A DNA stretch of 14,597 bases from assembly GCF_002943415.1 (NCBI RefSeq), contig NZ_PTQZ01000015.1, positions 1-14,597 of the forward strand, written 5' to 3'. The translations under genes were made by a program, and so were the position numbers. How positions within the stretch are numbered: position 1 is the first letter of the stretch; the number at the start of each line of letters is the position of its first letter. Origin of the DNA: Amnimonas aquatica. Lineage in GTDB: Bacteria > Pseudomonadota > Gammaproteobacteria > Pseudomonadales > Moraxellaceae. The notes under the pieces were generated by a model, which saw only the letters and a list, made by a program, of their open reading frames with translations, was not told where the DNA came from and did no database searches. Positions 1 through 6,845 of the stretch are shown one piece after another.

Positions 1-1
1 G

Positions 2-337
2 GCCGTGGCCACCGGCAAGGCGCGTCCGGGGCTGGACCGGGTCATGGCGCAGACCGGCTGGGGCGCCCTGTTCGCCGCCACCCGCTGTGCCGACGAGACC
101 GCTTCCAAGCCCGATCCGCGCATGCTGCTGGAGCTGCTCGAGGAGCTGCGGGTGCCGGCGCGGCGCGCGGTCATGGTTGGCGACACCACCTATGACCTGG
201 CCATGGCGGCGGCCATCGGCATGCCGTCCGTGGGCGTGACCTACGGCGTGCACGCCCCCGAGCGCCTGCTGCAGCATGGTCCGCTGGCGCTCTGCGACGA
301 CATCGATGCCTTGGCAGCTCGTCTGGCTTCGTTATAG
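2..337 (+). CDS. HAD-IA family phosphatase, C-terminal part (5' end outside window)
   Basis: The reading frame is open to the left edge, so only about the last 111 codons are present. Three conserved parts of the haloacid dehalogenase fold are visible. VATGKARPGL looks like motif II, with a Thr that would bind phosphate. SKPDPRML carries the motif III Lys. VMVGDTTYDLAMA is the motif IV acidic pair that holds Mg2+. The motif I nucleophile Asp lies outside the window. This pattern is typical of Gph/YjjG-like phosphatases of small phosphorylated metabolites in the cytosol; the substrate cannot be read from what remains. In Pseudomonas-type clusters an HAD gene sits here between rluC and sppA, which fits. 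The apparent GTG near the left edge is unlikely to be the true start because conserved sequence continues through it. Confidence 0.9.
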   Translation, partial: AVATGKARPGLDRVMAQTGWGALFAATRCADETASKPDPRMLLELLEELRVPARRAVMVGDTTYDLAMAAAIGMPSVGVTYGVHAPERLLQHGPLALCDDIDALAARLASL

Positions 338-403
338 GCTGGCGGCTTCTTTTATATGTGCGCGGTTCCGTGATCCGCGTGCCGACCTCGAGGAAGAACG
401 AAC

Positions 404-1378
404 ATGGCTGACTGGGGCACCCCGCGCAGCAGTGGTCCGCGTGACTGGGCACTGGTGGAGCGTTTCCTGCTGGAGGACCTGGAAGAGCGTCGTCGCGCGC
501 GGCGCTGGCGCTGGGCCCGGCGGGTGCTGTTCATTGCCCTGTTCGCGTTCCTGGCCTGGAAGCTGGGCTCCAGCGCCACGGTCTCGCCGGGTGCCTTCGG
601 ACCGCACACCGCGGTGATCCAGGTCGACGGCCAGATCGCCGCCGACCTGCCGGCCAATGCCGACAGCCTGATCGATGCCCTCGGCACCGCCTTCAAGACC
701 GCCGAGGCCAAGGCCGTGGTGCTGCGCATCAACAGCCCGGGCGGCAGCCCGGTGCAGGCCGACGAGGTCTACCGCGAGATCAGGCGCCTGCGTGCCAAGC
801 ATCCGGACAAGCCGCTGTATGCGGTGATTGGCGACATGGGTGCTTCCGGCGCCTACTACATCGCGGCGGCGGCGGACAGGATCTATGTCAATCCGTCCAG
901 CCTGGTCGGCTCCATCGGCGTCATCATGCCCGGTTTCGGCGTGCCCGAGCTGCTGCGCAAGCTGGGCGTCGAGGACCGCACGCTCACTGCCGGCGAGCAC
1001 AAGAATCTGCTCAGCCCGACGCGCGCGGTCGATCCGGTCGAGCGCGAACACGTCCAGGGCGTGCTCGATGCCGTGCACCGCCAGTTCATCGCGGCGGTGA
1101 AGCAGGGGCGCGGCGAGCGCCTGCGGGTGAATCAGGACACGTTCTCCGGCTACTTCTGGAGCGGCGAGCAGGCCATCGCGCTGGGTCTGGCCGATGAGGT
1201 CGGTTCGCTGCAGTCGGTGGCGCGCGATGTGGTCAAGCAGGAGACCCTGGTCGACTACACCCTGTTGCCCAGCCCGGTCGATGCCGTGCTGCGTCGCCTG
1301 AGCGCCGAGACCGCCCGCGGGCTGGGCGCCGGCCTGCGTCAGGCGCTGGGTCTGGAACAGACCGCGACGCTGCGCTGA
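404..1378 (+). CDS. sppA: Signal peptide peptidase SppA, short (36K) type, family S49
   Basis: This is a membrane-anchored serine protease that degrades cleaved signal peptides. The 324-residue protein is the short single-domain form rather than the roughly 600-residue tandem form of E. coli. A very basic stretch (residues 29-40) precedes one hydrophobic segment at about 41-54, predicting a cytoplasmic N-terminus and a periplasmic catalytic domain. The strand NSPGGSP (110-116) starts the ClpP-like fold. The likely nucleophile is Ser148 in GASGAYY, and the likely general-base Lys200 is in GEHKNLLSP, matching the Ser/Lys dyad arrangement of Bacillus-type SppA. The start is supported by AGGA at 391-394. 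It follows the HAD gene after 66 bases; the gap holds an AT-rich patch (350-358) that might be part of a promoter, but no good -35 box. Family assignment is firm; the substrate range is inferred. Confidence 0.94.
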   Translation: MADWGTPRSSGPRDWALVERFLLEDLEERRRARRWRWARRVLFIALFAFLAWKLGSSATVSPGAFGPHTAVIQVDGQIAADLPANADSLIDALGTAFKTAEAKAVVLRINSPGGSPVQADEVYREIRRLRAKHPDKPLYAVIGDMGASGAYYIAAAADRIYVNPSSLVGSIGVIMPGFGVPELLRKLGVEDRTLTAGEHKNLLSPTRAVDPVEREHVQGVLDAVHRQFIAAVKQGRGERLRVNQDTFSGYFWSGEQAIALGLADEVGSLQSVARDVVKQETLVDYTLLPSPVDAVLRRLSAETARGLGAGLRQALGLEQTATLR

Positions 1379-1486
1379 AGTACGCTCCGGCGACCTCTGC
1401 CGGCGCTTCGTCGTGACCGCGCGGCACCAGTGACGGCGCGGCTTTCCGCCGTGCCGGCGGGCGCCGAATGCCGCTGCATTTCCCCT

Positions 1487-1515
1487 TTGACAGGGGCAGG
1501 TCGAGTCCGTATGAT
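1487..1515 (+). promoter_or_regulatory. Strong sigma70-type promoter for yceD-rpmF-plsX
   Basis: TTGACA (1487-1492) and TATGAT (1510-1515) are separated by exactly 17 bases: a perfect -35 box and a -10 box with one mismatch. Transcription should begin about 7 bases after the -10 box, near 1522-1525, which is at the yceD ATG itself. The -35 box is flanked by the inverted repeat CCCCT (1482-1486) / AGGGG (1492-1496), which could be an operator or chance. The rest of the 146-base gap after sppA (1379-1524) contains only GC-rich imperfect repeats; I see no clear terminator for sppA. Confidence 0.8.
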
Positions 1516-1524
1516 CGCGCCCCT

Positions 1525-2049
1525 ATGTCAGAAGGCACGCTTCCATCCCAGATCGAACCCGGCAAATGGGCCGACCGGGAAGCTTTGCTCGCGACTTCCG
1601 TGCCGCTGCGCCGTTTCGCGCGCCTGCTGGAGGGTGCGCTGGGCAGCGAGGGCGAGGTTGCCGTGGACTGCCGCTTCGTGCGTGACGCGCGCGGCCTGCC
1701 GCATCTGACCGGAAACCTGAGGACGACGCTGCGGCTGAGCTGCCAGCGTTGCCTGGAACCGGCCGATGTCGTGATCGACACGGCGGTCGATGTCTTCCTG
1801 CTGGCCGACGAGGCGTATGCCGAGCGGTTGAGCGAGGAAGAGGATTATGTGGTGTTCGAGGACGGTCAGCTCGACCTGCCCGGACTGCTGGAAGACGAGC
1901 TGATCCTGGCCCTGCCGCTGGTCGCCCGTCATGAAGACTGCGAGCCGCAGGTTGCGCTGAACGAGTCTCCGCTCGACGACGCGCCGGTGGCGAAGAAGGA
2001 AAACCCGTTTCAAGTCCTGGCCAGCCTCAAGCGGCCGGATGCGGAATGA
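1525..2049 (+). CDS. yceD: YceD (DUF177) 23S rRNA accumulation protein
   Basis: YceD-family proteins support accumulation of 23S rRNA and the 50S subunit, and their gene nearly always precedes rpmF. The 174-residue product has the family's CxxC pair (Cys73, Cys76 in CQRCLEP), the acidic segment DLPGLLEDELILALPLV (117-133) and the C-terminal signature NPFQVLASLK (160-169). I chose the ATG at 1525. The frame is open to an ATG at 1468, but that start would place the -35 and -10 boxes inside the gene, and residues from 1525 on line up with the usual YceD N-terminus. No Shine-Dalgarno sequence precedes 1525, and the promoter predicts an mRNA with at most about 3 untranslated bases, so translation is probably leaderless. 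In many relatives a maf (yceF) gene lies just upstream; it is absent here. Confidence 0.92.
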   Translation: MSEGTLPSQIEPGKWADREALLATSVPLRRFARLLEGALGSEGEVAVDCRFVRDARGLPHLTGNLRTTLRLSCQRCLEPADVVIDTAVDVFLLADEAYAERLSEEEDYVVFEDGQLDLPGLLEDELILALPLVARHEDCEPQVALNESPLDDAPVAKKENPFQVLASLKRPDAE

Positions 2050-2105
2050 AACCGAAGTGGCTGACGCCTGCTGGCGACAGCGTGTGAGAAGTGCCGGAGT
2101 AAACC

Positions 2106-2288
2106 ATGGCCGTTCAACAGAATCGCAAGAGCCGTTCCCGTCGTGACATGCGTCGTTCGCACGACGCGCTGACCGGTCCGACCCTGAGCGTCGACCAGAC
2201 CACGGGCGAACTGCACCGTCGTCACCACGTCACCAAGGATGGCTTCTACCGTGGCCATCAGCTGTTCGGTGCCAAGAACGAAGACTGA
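2106..2288 (+). CDS. rpmF: 50S ribosomal protein L32
   Basis: This 60-residue, very basic protein begins [20 protein letters not shown] and continues with [14 protein letters not shown] and the HRRHH / GFYRG segment, which is the bacterial L32 pattern. It contains no cysteine, so it is the zinc-free form, as in E. coli. L32 is a structural protein of the large ribosomal subunit. GGAG at 2096-2099 gives a well-spaced ribosome binding site for the ATG at 2106. It lies 56 bases after yceD, with no promoter or terminator visible in the gap, so the two are probably cotranscribed. plsX begins only 8 bases after its stop codon. Confidence 0.97.
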   Translation: MAVQQNRKSRSRRDMRRSHDALTGPTLSVDQTTGELHRRHHVTKDGFYRGHQLFGAKNED

Positions 2289-2296
2289 TCCGCATC

Positions 2297-3331
2297 ATGC
2301 GCATCACGCTGGCGGTTGACGTGATGGGCGGGGACCACGGTCCTGCTGTCACGGTGCCGGCATCGCTGCAGGTCCTGCGTGAAAACCAGGGCCTGCAGTT
2401 GCTTCTGGTGGGTGATGAGGCGGCCATCGGGCCGCTGATCGCCCGCGTCTCCCCCGAGCTGCGCTCGCGCCTGCAGGTCGTGCACACCGCCGAGTTCGTC
2501 ACCATGGACGACAAGGTGTCGACGGCCCTGCGCATCAAGAAGCAGTCCTCCATGCGGCTGGCCGTCAATGCCGTGCGCGACGGTCAGGCCAAGGCCTGCG
2601 TCTCCGCCGGCAACACCGGCGCGCTCATGGCGGTCAGCCGCTTCGTGCTGAAAACGCATCCGGCCATCGACCGGCCGGCCATCATGGCCGCGCTGCCGAC
2701 GCAGACCGGCCATGTGCACATGCTCGACCTCGGCGCCAATGTCGATTCCGAGCCGCATCAGCTGCTGCAGTTCGCCCAGATGGGTGCCCTCGTCGCCGAG
2801 GCGCTGGACGGCCATGCGCGTCCGCGCGTCGGCCTGCTCAACATCGGCGAGGAAGAGATCAAGGGCAACGAGCTGATCAAGCAGACCCACGAGCTGCTGC
2901 GCCAGTCCGGCCTCAACTACATCGGCTACGTCGAGGGCGACGGCATCTTCAGGGGCGAGGCCGAGGTCATTGTCTGTGACGGTTTCGTCGGCAATATCGC
3001 GCTGAAAAGCTCGGAAGGCGTGGCCAAGATGATGGCCGGCATGATCCGCAAGCAGATCGGTCGCAGCCTGCTCAACCGCGTGCTCGGCGCGCTTGCGCTG
3101 CCGATCTGGCGCGGGCTCCGGCACGAAATGGATCCGGGGCGCTACAACGGCGCCAGCCTGGTCGGCCTCGGCGGCATCGTGGTCAAGAGCCACGGCAGCG
3201 CCGATGCCGCCTCTTTCGCGCAGGCCCTGCGCGTCGCCGTGCTCGAGGTCGAGAAGGACATTCCCGGTCTGATCGCCCGCGAGCTGTCTCATCCGATGGT
3301 TGAAGTGTCACCTGTCGCCAGCGAAACATGA
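2297..3331 (+). CDS. plsX: Phosphate acyltransferase PlsX
   Basis: PlsX converts acyl-ACP and inorganic phosphate into acyl-phosphate, the donor that PlsY uses to make lysophosphatidate; it is a peripheral membrane enzyme. The 344-residue length is normal for the family. The N-terminus has the hallmark VDVMGGDHGP (7-16). Further conserved blocks are SAGNTGALMA, LDLGANVD, LLNIGEEEIKGNEL, CDGFVGNIALK and, near the C-terminus, the glycine-rich YNGASLVGLGGIVVKSHG. It starts 8 bases after rpmF and has no strong Shine-Dalgarno sequence of its own, so it probably depends on translation of rpmF. In E. coli the next gene is fabH; here the next gene is fabD. The stop codon is part of a perfect palindrome. 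Confidence 0.97.
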   Translation: MRITLAVDVMGGDHGPAVTVPASLQVLRENQGLQLLLVGDEAAIGPLIARVSPELRSRLQVVHTAEFVTMDDKVSTALRIKKQSSMRLAVNAVRDGQAKACVSAGNTGALMAVSRFVLKTHPAIDRPAIMAALPTQTGHVHMLDLGANVDSEPHQLLQFAQMGALVAEALDGHARPRVGLLNIGEEEIKGNELIKQTHELLRQSGLNYIGYVEGDGIFRGEAEVIVCDGFVGNIALKSSEGVAKMMAGMIRKQIGRSLLNRVLGALALPIWRGLRHEMDPGRYNGASLVGLGGIVVKSHGSADAASFAQALRVAVLEVEKDIPGLIARELSHPMVEVSPVASET

Positions 3332-3342
3332 CCAATTGGTCA
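3329..3342. repeat. 14-bp perfect palindrome overlapping the plsX stop codon
   Basis: TGACCAATTGGTCA reads the same on both strands, and its first three bases are the plsX stop. It sits in the 95-base plsX-fabD gap, which also has two overlapping TACGCT hexamers (3349-3359) but no convincing -35/-10 pair. With no loop it is a poor RNA hairpin, so a protein binding site is the more natural reading. The TGGTC half-site slightly recalls FadR-type sites, but the flanks do not match that consensus. Function is unknown. Confidence 0.5.
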
Positions 3343-3426
3343 CTGGTTTACGCTACGCTTTCACCAGCGGTGGCGTGAGTCCCCCGCGCCCCTGACATTC
3401 GTCCAACCGTCATCCAAGGATCACGC

Positions 3427-4362
3427 ATGACACGTTCCGCCTGGGTATTTCCCGGCCAGGGCTCGCAGGCCCTGGGCATGCTCGCCGACCTGGCAGCCGC
3501 CTTCCCGGTGGTGCAGGCGACTTTCGCCGAAGCTTCAGACGCCCTCGGCAAGGACCTCTGGCAGCTGGCCCAGCAGGGGCCGGAGACCGAACTCAACGCC
3601 ACCGAGAACACGCAGCCGCTGCTGCTGACCGGCGGCATCGCCGTCTGGCGCGCCTGGCACGAGGCCGGTGGTCGTGCGCCGGACTGTCTCGCCGGCCATT
3701 CGCTGGGCGAGTACACCGCGCTGGTCGCCGCCGGCACGCTGTCGCTGGCCGATGGCGTGCGCCTGGTGGCCGAGCGCGGTCGCCTGATGCAGGCGGCGGT
3801 GCCGGCGGGCGAGGGTGCCATGGCCGCGATTCTCGGTCTCGAGGATGCCCAGGTCATCGCCGCCTGCGCCGAAGCGGCGCAGGGCGAGGTGGTGTCGGCG
3901 GTCAACTTCAATGCGCCGGGCCAGGTGGTGATCGCCGGCGCCAGCGCCGCGGTCGAGCGCGCCATCGTGCTGCTCAAGGCCGCCGGCGCCAAGCGCGCGC
4001 TGCCGCTGCCGGTGAGCGCGCCCTCGCATTGCGCGCTCATGCGCCCGGCGGCCGAGCAGCTGGCGGCGCGCCTGGCGGCGCTGACGCTTAACGCCCCTGT
4101 CATTCCCGTGGTGCAGAATGCCGATGCGGCGGTGGCGGCCAATCTCGATGCCCTGCGCGATGCGCTGGTGCGCCAGCTCTACAGTCCGGTGCGCTGGGTC
4201 GAGTGCGTGCAGCAGCTGTCGGCGAGCGGCGTGACCAGTTTCGTGGAAAGCGGTCCGGGCAAGGTGCTGACGGGGCTGAACAAGCGCATCGCCAAAGAGG
4301 CGGAACATTACTCGGTGGAAACCGCCGAAAGTATCAGGGCCGCGCTGGATGCGGTTTGCTAA
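3427..4362 (+). CDS. fabD: Malonyl-CoA:ACP transacylase FabD
   Basis: FabD moves the malonyl group from CoA to ACP, supplying the two-carbon donor for every elongation round in the cytosolic type II fatty acid system. The protein is 311 residues, against 309 in E. coli. Active-site residues fall at the classical positions: Gln11 in the FPGQGSQ segment, nucleophile Ser92 in GHSLGEY, Arg117 and His201 in SAPSHCALM. GQV near 165 and VESGPGKVL (about 243-251) are further family blocks. AAGGA (3416-3420) precedes the ATG. The 95-base gap upstream occupies the position of fabH in E. coli. fabG follows after 28 bases, so the two are probably one transcript. Confidence 0.97.
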   Translation: MTRSAWVFPGQGSQALGMLADLAAAFPVVQATFAEASDALGKDLWQLAQQGPETELNATENTQPLLLTGGIAVWRAWHEAGGRAPDCLAGHSLGEYTALVAAGTLSLADGVRLVAERGRLMQAAVPAGEGAMAAILGLEDAQVIAACAEAAQGEVVSAVNFNAPGQVVIAGASAAVERAIVLLKAAGAKRALPLPVSAPSHCALMRPAAEQLAARLAALTLNAPVIPVVQNADAAVAANLDALRDALVRQLYSPVRWVECVQQLSASGVTSFVESGPGKVLTGLNKRIAKEAEHYSVETAESIRAALDAVC

Positions 4363-4390
4363 GGTTCACGCAGGAAAGTAAGGAGCAGTC

Positions 4391-5134
4391 ATGAGCATTG
4401 AAGGCAAGGTGGCCCTGGTGACCGGCGCCACCCGCGGCATCGGTCGCGCCATCGCACTCCGGCTCGGCCGGCAGGGCGCCGTGGTCGTCGGCACGGCGAC
4501 CAGCGAGGCCGGTGCGGCGTCGATCTCGGCGGCGTTCGCCGAGGCCGGCATCAGCGGTCGCGGACTGGTGCTGGATGTCGGCAGCGCCGAAGCCATCGAG
4601 GCCGCGCTGGCGCAGATCGCCGACGAGTTCGGCACGCCGCAGATCGTGGTCAACAACGCCGGCATCACCCGTGACAACCTGATGCTGCGCATGAAGGAAG
4701 ACGAGTGGCAGGCGGTGATCAACACCAACCTGACCGCGATCTTCCGTGTCAGCAAGGCCTGCCTCAAGGGCATGACCAAGGCGCGCTGGGGCCGCATCGT
4801 CAACATCAGCTCGGTGGTCGGTTCCATGGGCAACGGCGGCCAGGCCAACTACGCGGCGGCCAAGGCCGGCCTCGAGGGCTTCGGGCGCGCGCTGGCGGCG
4901 GAAATCGCCTCGCGCAACATCACGGTCAACGCCGTGGCGCCGGGTTTCATCGAGACCGACATGACCCAGGCGCTGCCGGAAGCGCAGCGCGAGAAGCTGC
5001 TGACCCAGGTACCGGCAGGCCGCCTGGGCAGCCCGGAAGATATCGCGGCGGCGGTCGCTTTCCTGGTGTCCGAGGATGCCTCGTACATCACGGGCGCCAC
5101 GTTGCATGTGAATGGCGGAATGTACATGGCCTAA
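4391..5134 (+). CDS. fabG: 3-oxoacyl-ACP reductase FabG
   Basis: FabG performs the NADPH-dependent reduction of beta-ketoacyl-ACP, the first reductive step of fatty acid elongation. The 247-residue protein is a classical short-chain dehydrogenase: TGATRGIGRA (11-20) binds the cofactor, NNAG (88-91) stabilises the sheet, and the catalytic set is Asn111 or Asn113, Ser141, Tyr154 and Lys158. The last three have the same spacing as Ser138/Tyr151/Lys155 of E. coli. The segment GSMGNGGQANYAAAKAG is characteristic of FabG among this large family, and the location between fabD and acpP settles the identity. AAGGAG (4380-4385) gives a strong ribosome binding site. Its TAA stop is the loop of a terminator-like hairpin. 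Confidence 0.97.
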   Translation: MSIEGKVALVTGATRGIGRAIALRLGRQGAVVVGTATSEAGAASISAAFAEAGISGRGLVLDVGSAEAIEAALAQIADEFGTPQIVVNNAGITRDNLMLRMKEDEWQAVINTNLTAIFRVSKACLKGMTKARWGRIVNISSVVGSMGNGGQANYAAAKAGLEGFGRALAAEIASRNITVNAVAPGFIETDMTQALPEAQREKLLTQVPAGRLGSPEDIAAAVAFLVSEDASYITGATLHVNGGMYMA

Positions 5135-5146
5135 GGCCATGTTTTT
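5124..5146 (+). terminator. Terminator-like hairpin with the fabG stop codon as its loop
   Basis: ACATGGCC (5124-5131) and GGCCATGT (5135-5142) form a perfect 8-bp stem. The three-base loop is TAA, the fabG stop codon (5132-5134). The downstream arm runs straight into a T tract (5142-5146). This fits a rho-independent terminator, although the stem is modest. A ribosome ending translation at the loop would cover the stem, so the hairpin might form only when translation lags or is absent. It would separate upstream fab transcription from acpP. Confidence 0.55.
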
Positions 5147-5148
5147 CC

Positions 5149-5206
5149 AACATATGTTTACTTGAAACAACTACTTACGGTTTGGTGGCAGGCCATTCTT
5201 GCCACC
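5149..5206 (+). repeat. Palindrome and inverted repeat in the fabG-acpP gap
   Basis: The 136-base gap is noticeably richer in A and T than the genes around it. It has a perfect palindrome AACATATGTT (5149-5158). It also has an inverted repeat, GGTGGCA (5184-5190) / TGCCACC (5200-5206), with a 9-base spacer. The second arm covers the proposed -35 box of the acpP promoter. No T tract follows, so the repeat is more likely an operator or a chance pairing than a terminator. Confidence 0.4.
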
Positions 5207-5227
5207 CCCAGGTCGCTCCAATAAAAT
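5199..5227 (+). promoter_or_regulatory. Probable sigma70-type promoter for acpP
   Basis: TTGCCA (5199-5204) and TAAAAT (5222-5227) are 17 bases apart, one or two mismatches each from consensus. Transcription would start near 5234, leaving a leader of about 37 bases with the AAAGGAG ribosome binding site at 5258-5264. A dedicated promoter suits ACP, which must be made in large excess over the fatty acid enzymes. Confidence 0.6.
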
Positions 5228-5270
5228 TGCCTGCGACTTGTCGGCAGAACCGGCATCAAAGGAGAAAAAC

Positions 5271-5510
5271 GTGAGCACGATCGAAGAACGCGTCAAGAAA
5301 ATTGTCGCCGAACAGCTGGGCGTCAAGCTCGAAGAAGTGACCAACGAAGCTTCCTTCGTGGATGATCTGGGCGCCGACTCGCTGGACACCGTGGAACTGG
5401 TCATGGCTCTGGAAGAAGAGTTCGAGACCGAGATCCCGGACGAAGAAGCCGAGAAGATCAGCACCGTCCAGTCCGCGATCGACTACGTCACCGCTCACAG
5501 CAAGCAGTAA
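5271..5510 (+). CDS. acpP: Acyl carrier protein AcpP
   Basis: ACP carries growing acyl chains on a 4'-phosphopantetheine arm and serves fatty acid, phospholipid and lipid A synthesis. The 79-residue acidic protein has the invariant [12 protein letters not shown] segment, with Ser37 as the pantetheine attachment site, and the acidic helix [19 protein letters not shown] that docks partner enzymes. I set the start at the GTG at 5271: it has AAAGGAG six bases upstream and gives the standard ACP N-terminus [12 protein letters not shown] longer in-frame ATG at 5199 lies inside the proposed promoter and would add 24 unrelated residues. The gene has its own likely promoter and a strong terminator behind it, so it can be expressed alone. 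Confidence 0.97.
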   Translation: MSTIEERVKKIVAEQLGVKLEEVTNEASFVDDLGADSLDTVELVMALEEEFETEIPDEEAEKISTVQSAIDYVTAHSKQ

Positions 5511-5532
5511 TACGCGCTGCTGACGTGAAAGG

Positions 5533-5567
5533 AGCCGCAGACGCGCAACGCGCTTCTGCGGCTTTTT
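5533..5567 (+). terminator. Rho-independent terminator after acpP
   Basis: AGCCGCAGA (5533-5541) pairs perfectly with TCTGCGGCT (5555-5563). Inside the loop, CGCG (5542-5545) can pair with CGCG (5549-5552) around CAA, leaving a small bulge, so the stem may be longer. A run of five T (5563-5567) follows. It lies 22 bases after the acpP stop and 40 bases before fabF, so fabF and the genes behind it need read-through or a promoter I cannot recognise in the short gap. Confidence 0.9.
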
Positions 5568-5606
5568 CATGTGCGCCACGCGCACCCAGCAGGCACAGGA
5601 GGAACG

Positions 5607-6845
5607 ATGTCCAAGCGTCGTGTAGTCGTCACAGGCATGGGGATGCTGACCGGTCTGGGCGCGTCAGTGGACAAGACCTGGTCCGGTATCGTGGCCGGCC
5701 GCAGCGGCATTGCGCCGATCACCCACTTCGATTGCAGCGCGTTCAGCACGCGCTTCGCCGGCCTGGTGCCGGACTTCGTGGTGGATGACTACATGCCCGC
5801 CAAGGAAGCCCGTCGCTTCGACGAGTTCATCCAGTACGGACTGGCGGCCGGCACGCAGGCGCTGGCCGACTCCGGCATCACGGTCAGCGAAGCCAATGCC
5901 GCGCGCATCGGCGTGGCGGTGGGCTCCGGCATCGGCGGGCTGACGACCATCGAGGGTGGTCATGCCGGCATGCTCGACGGCGGTCCGCGCAAGATCTCGC
6001 CGTTCTTCGTGCCCGGTTCCATCATCAACATGGCGGCCGGCATGCTGGCCATCCGCCACGGCCTCAAGGGTCCGAACCTGGCCATCGCCACCGCCTGCAC
6101 CACGGCGTCGCACTGCATCGGCCTGGCCGCGCGCCTGATCGCCTACGGCGATGCCGATGTCATGCTCGCCGGCGGTGCCGAGAAGGCGTCCTGCCCGCTC
6201 GGTCTCGGCGGTTTCGCCGCCGCGCGCGCGCTGTCGACCCGCAACGACGCGCCGCAGCAGGCCAGTCGTCCGTTCGACCGCGACCGTGACGGCTTCGTCA
6301 TGGGCGATGGCGCCGGTGTCGTGGTGCTGGAGGAGTACGAGCACGCGAAGGCGCGCGGCGCCAACATCCTGGCCGAGCTGATCGGCTTCGGCATGAGTGA
6401 CGACGCCTATCACATCACCTCGCCGTCGGAAGGCGGCGAGGGCGCGGCGGCGGCCATGCGCAACGCCCTGCGCGACGCCGGCCTGAACCCGGAGCAGGTG
6501 GACTACATCAATGCCCACGGCACCTCGACGCCGGCCGGCGATGTCGCCGAGACGCGCGCCATCGAGTCGGTGTTCGGCGACCATGCGCGCCGCCTGGCGG
6601 TGAGCTCGACCAAGTCCATGACCGGCCACCTGCTGGGCGCCGCCGGCGGTGTCGAGGCCATCTTCAGCGTGCTCGCCCTGCGCGACCAGGTGCTGCCGCC
6701 GACCATCAACCTGGACAATCCGGACCCGGCCTGCACGCTGGACTACGTGCCGCACACCGCGCGCGACGCGAAGCTGGATGTGGTGCTGTCGAACTCGTTC
6801 GGTTTCGGCGGCACCAACGGCTCGCTGATCTTCCGCAGGGTGTGA
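5607..6845 (+). CDS. fabF: 3-oxoacyl-ACP synthase II FabF
   Basis: FabF condenses acyl-ACP with malonyl-ACP, extending the chain by two carbons; FabF enzymes also govern temperature-dependent unsaturated chain length. The 412-residue protein has the KAS triad at the expected places: Cys164 in TACTTAS, His304 in [11 protein letters not shown] and His341 in [10 protein letters not shown]. The C-terminal [13 protein letters not shown] is the usual family ending. The ATG at 5607 has a near-perfect AGGAGG (5597-5602) and starts [10 protein letters not shown]; an in-frame ATG 36 bases upstream has no such site. pabC begins on the last base of its stop codon. FabF rather than FabB is supported by length and by position after acpP. 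Confidence 0.96.
   Translation: MSKRRVVVTGMGMLTGLGASVDKTWSGIVAGRSGIAPITHFDCSAFSTRFAGLVPDFVVDDYMPAKEARRFDEFIQYGLAAGTQALADSGITVSEANAARIGVAVGSGIGGLTTIEGGHAGMLDGGPRKISPFFVPGSIINMAAGMLAIRHGLKGPNLAIATACTTASHCIGLAARLIAYGDADVMLAGGAEKASCPLGLGGFAAARALSTRNDAPQQASRPFDRDRDGFVMGDGAGVVVLEEYEHAKARGANILAELIGFGMSDDAYHITSPSEGGEGAAAAMRNALRDAGLNPEQVDYINAHGTSTPAGDVAETRAIESVFGDHARRLAVSSTKSMTGHLLGAAGGVEAIFSVLALRDQVLPPTINLDNPDPACTLDYVPHTARDAKLDVVLSNSFGFGGTNGSLIFRRV

Noticed and set aside
338..403. Promoter for sppA at the AT-rich patch near 350-358
   Set aside because: TATATG could be a -10 box, but no acceptable -35 box lies 16-18 bases upstream.
1468..1524. Upstream ATG as the yceD start
   Set aside because: It would place both promoter boxes inside the gene and adds 19 residues without family similarity.
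2258..3292. Long minus-strand open frame opposite plsX
   Set aside because: It mirrors plsX almost exactly, has no recognisable domain and is rich in His, Arg and Gly, as expected from the reverse strand of a GC-rich gene. plsX matches its family throughout.
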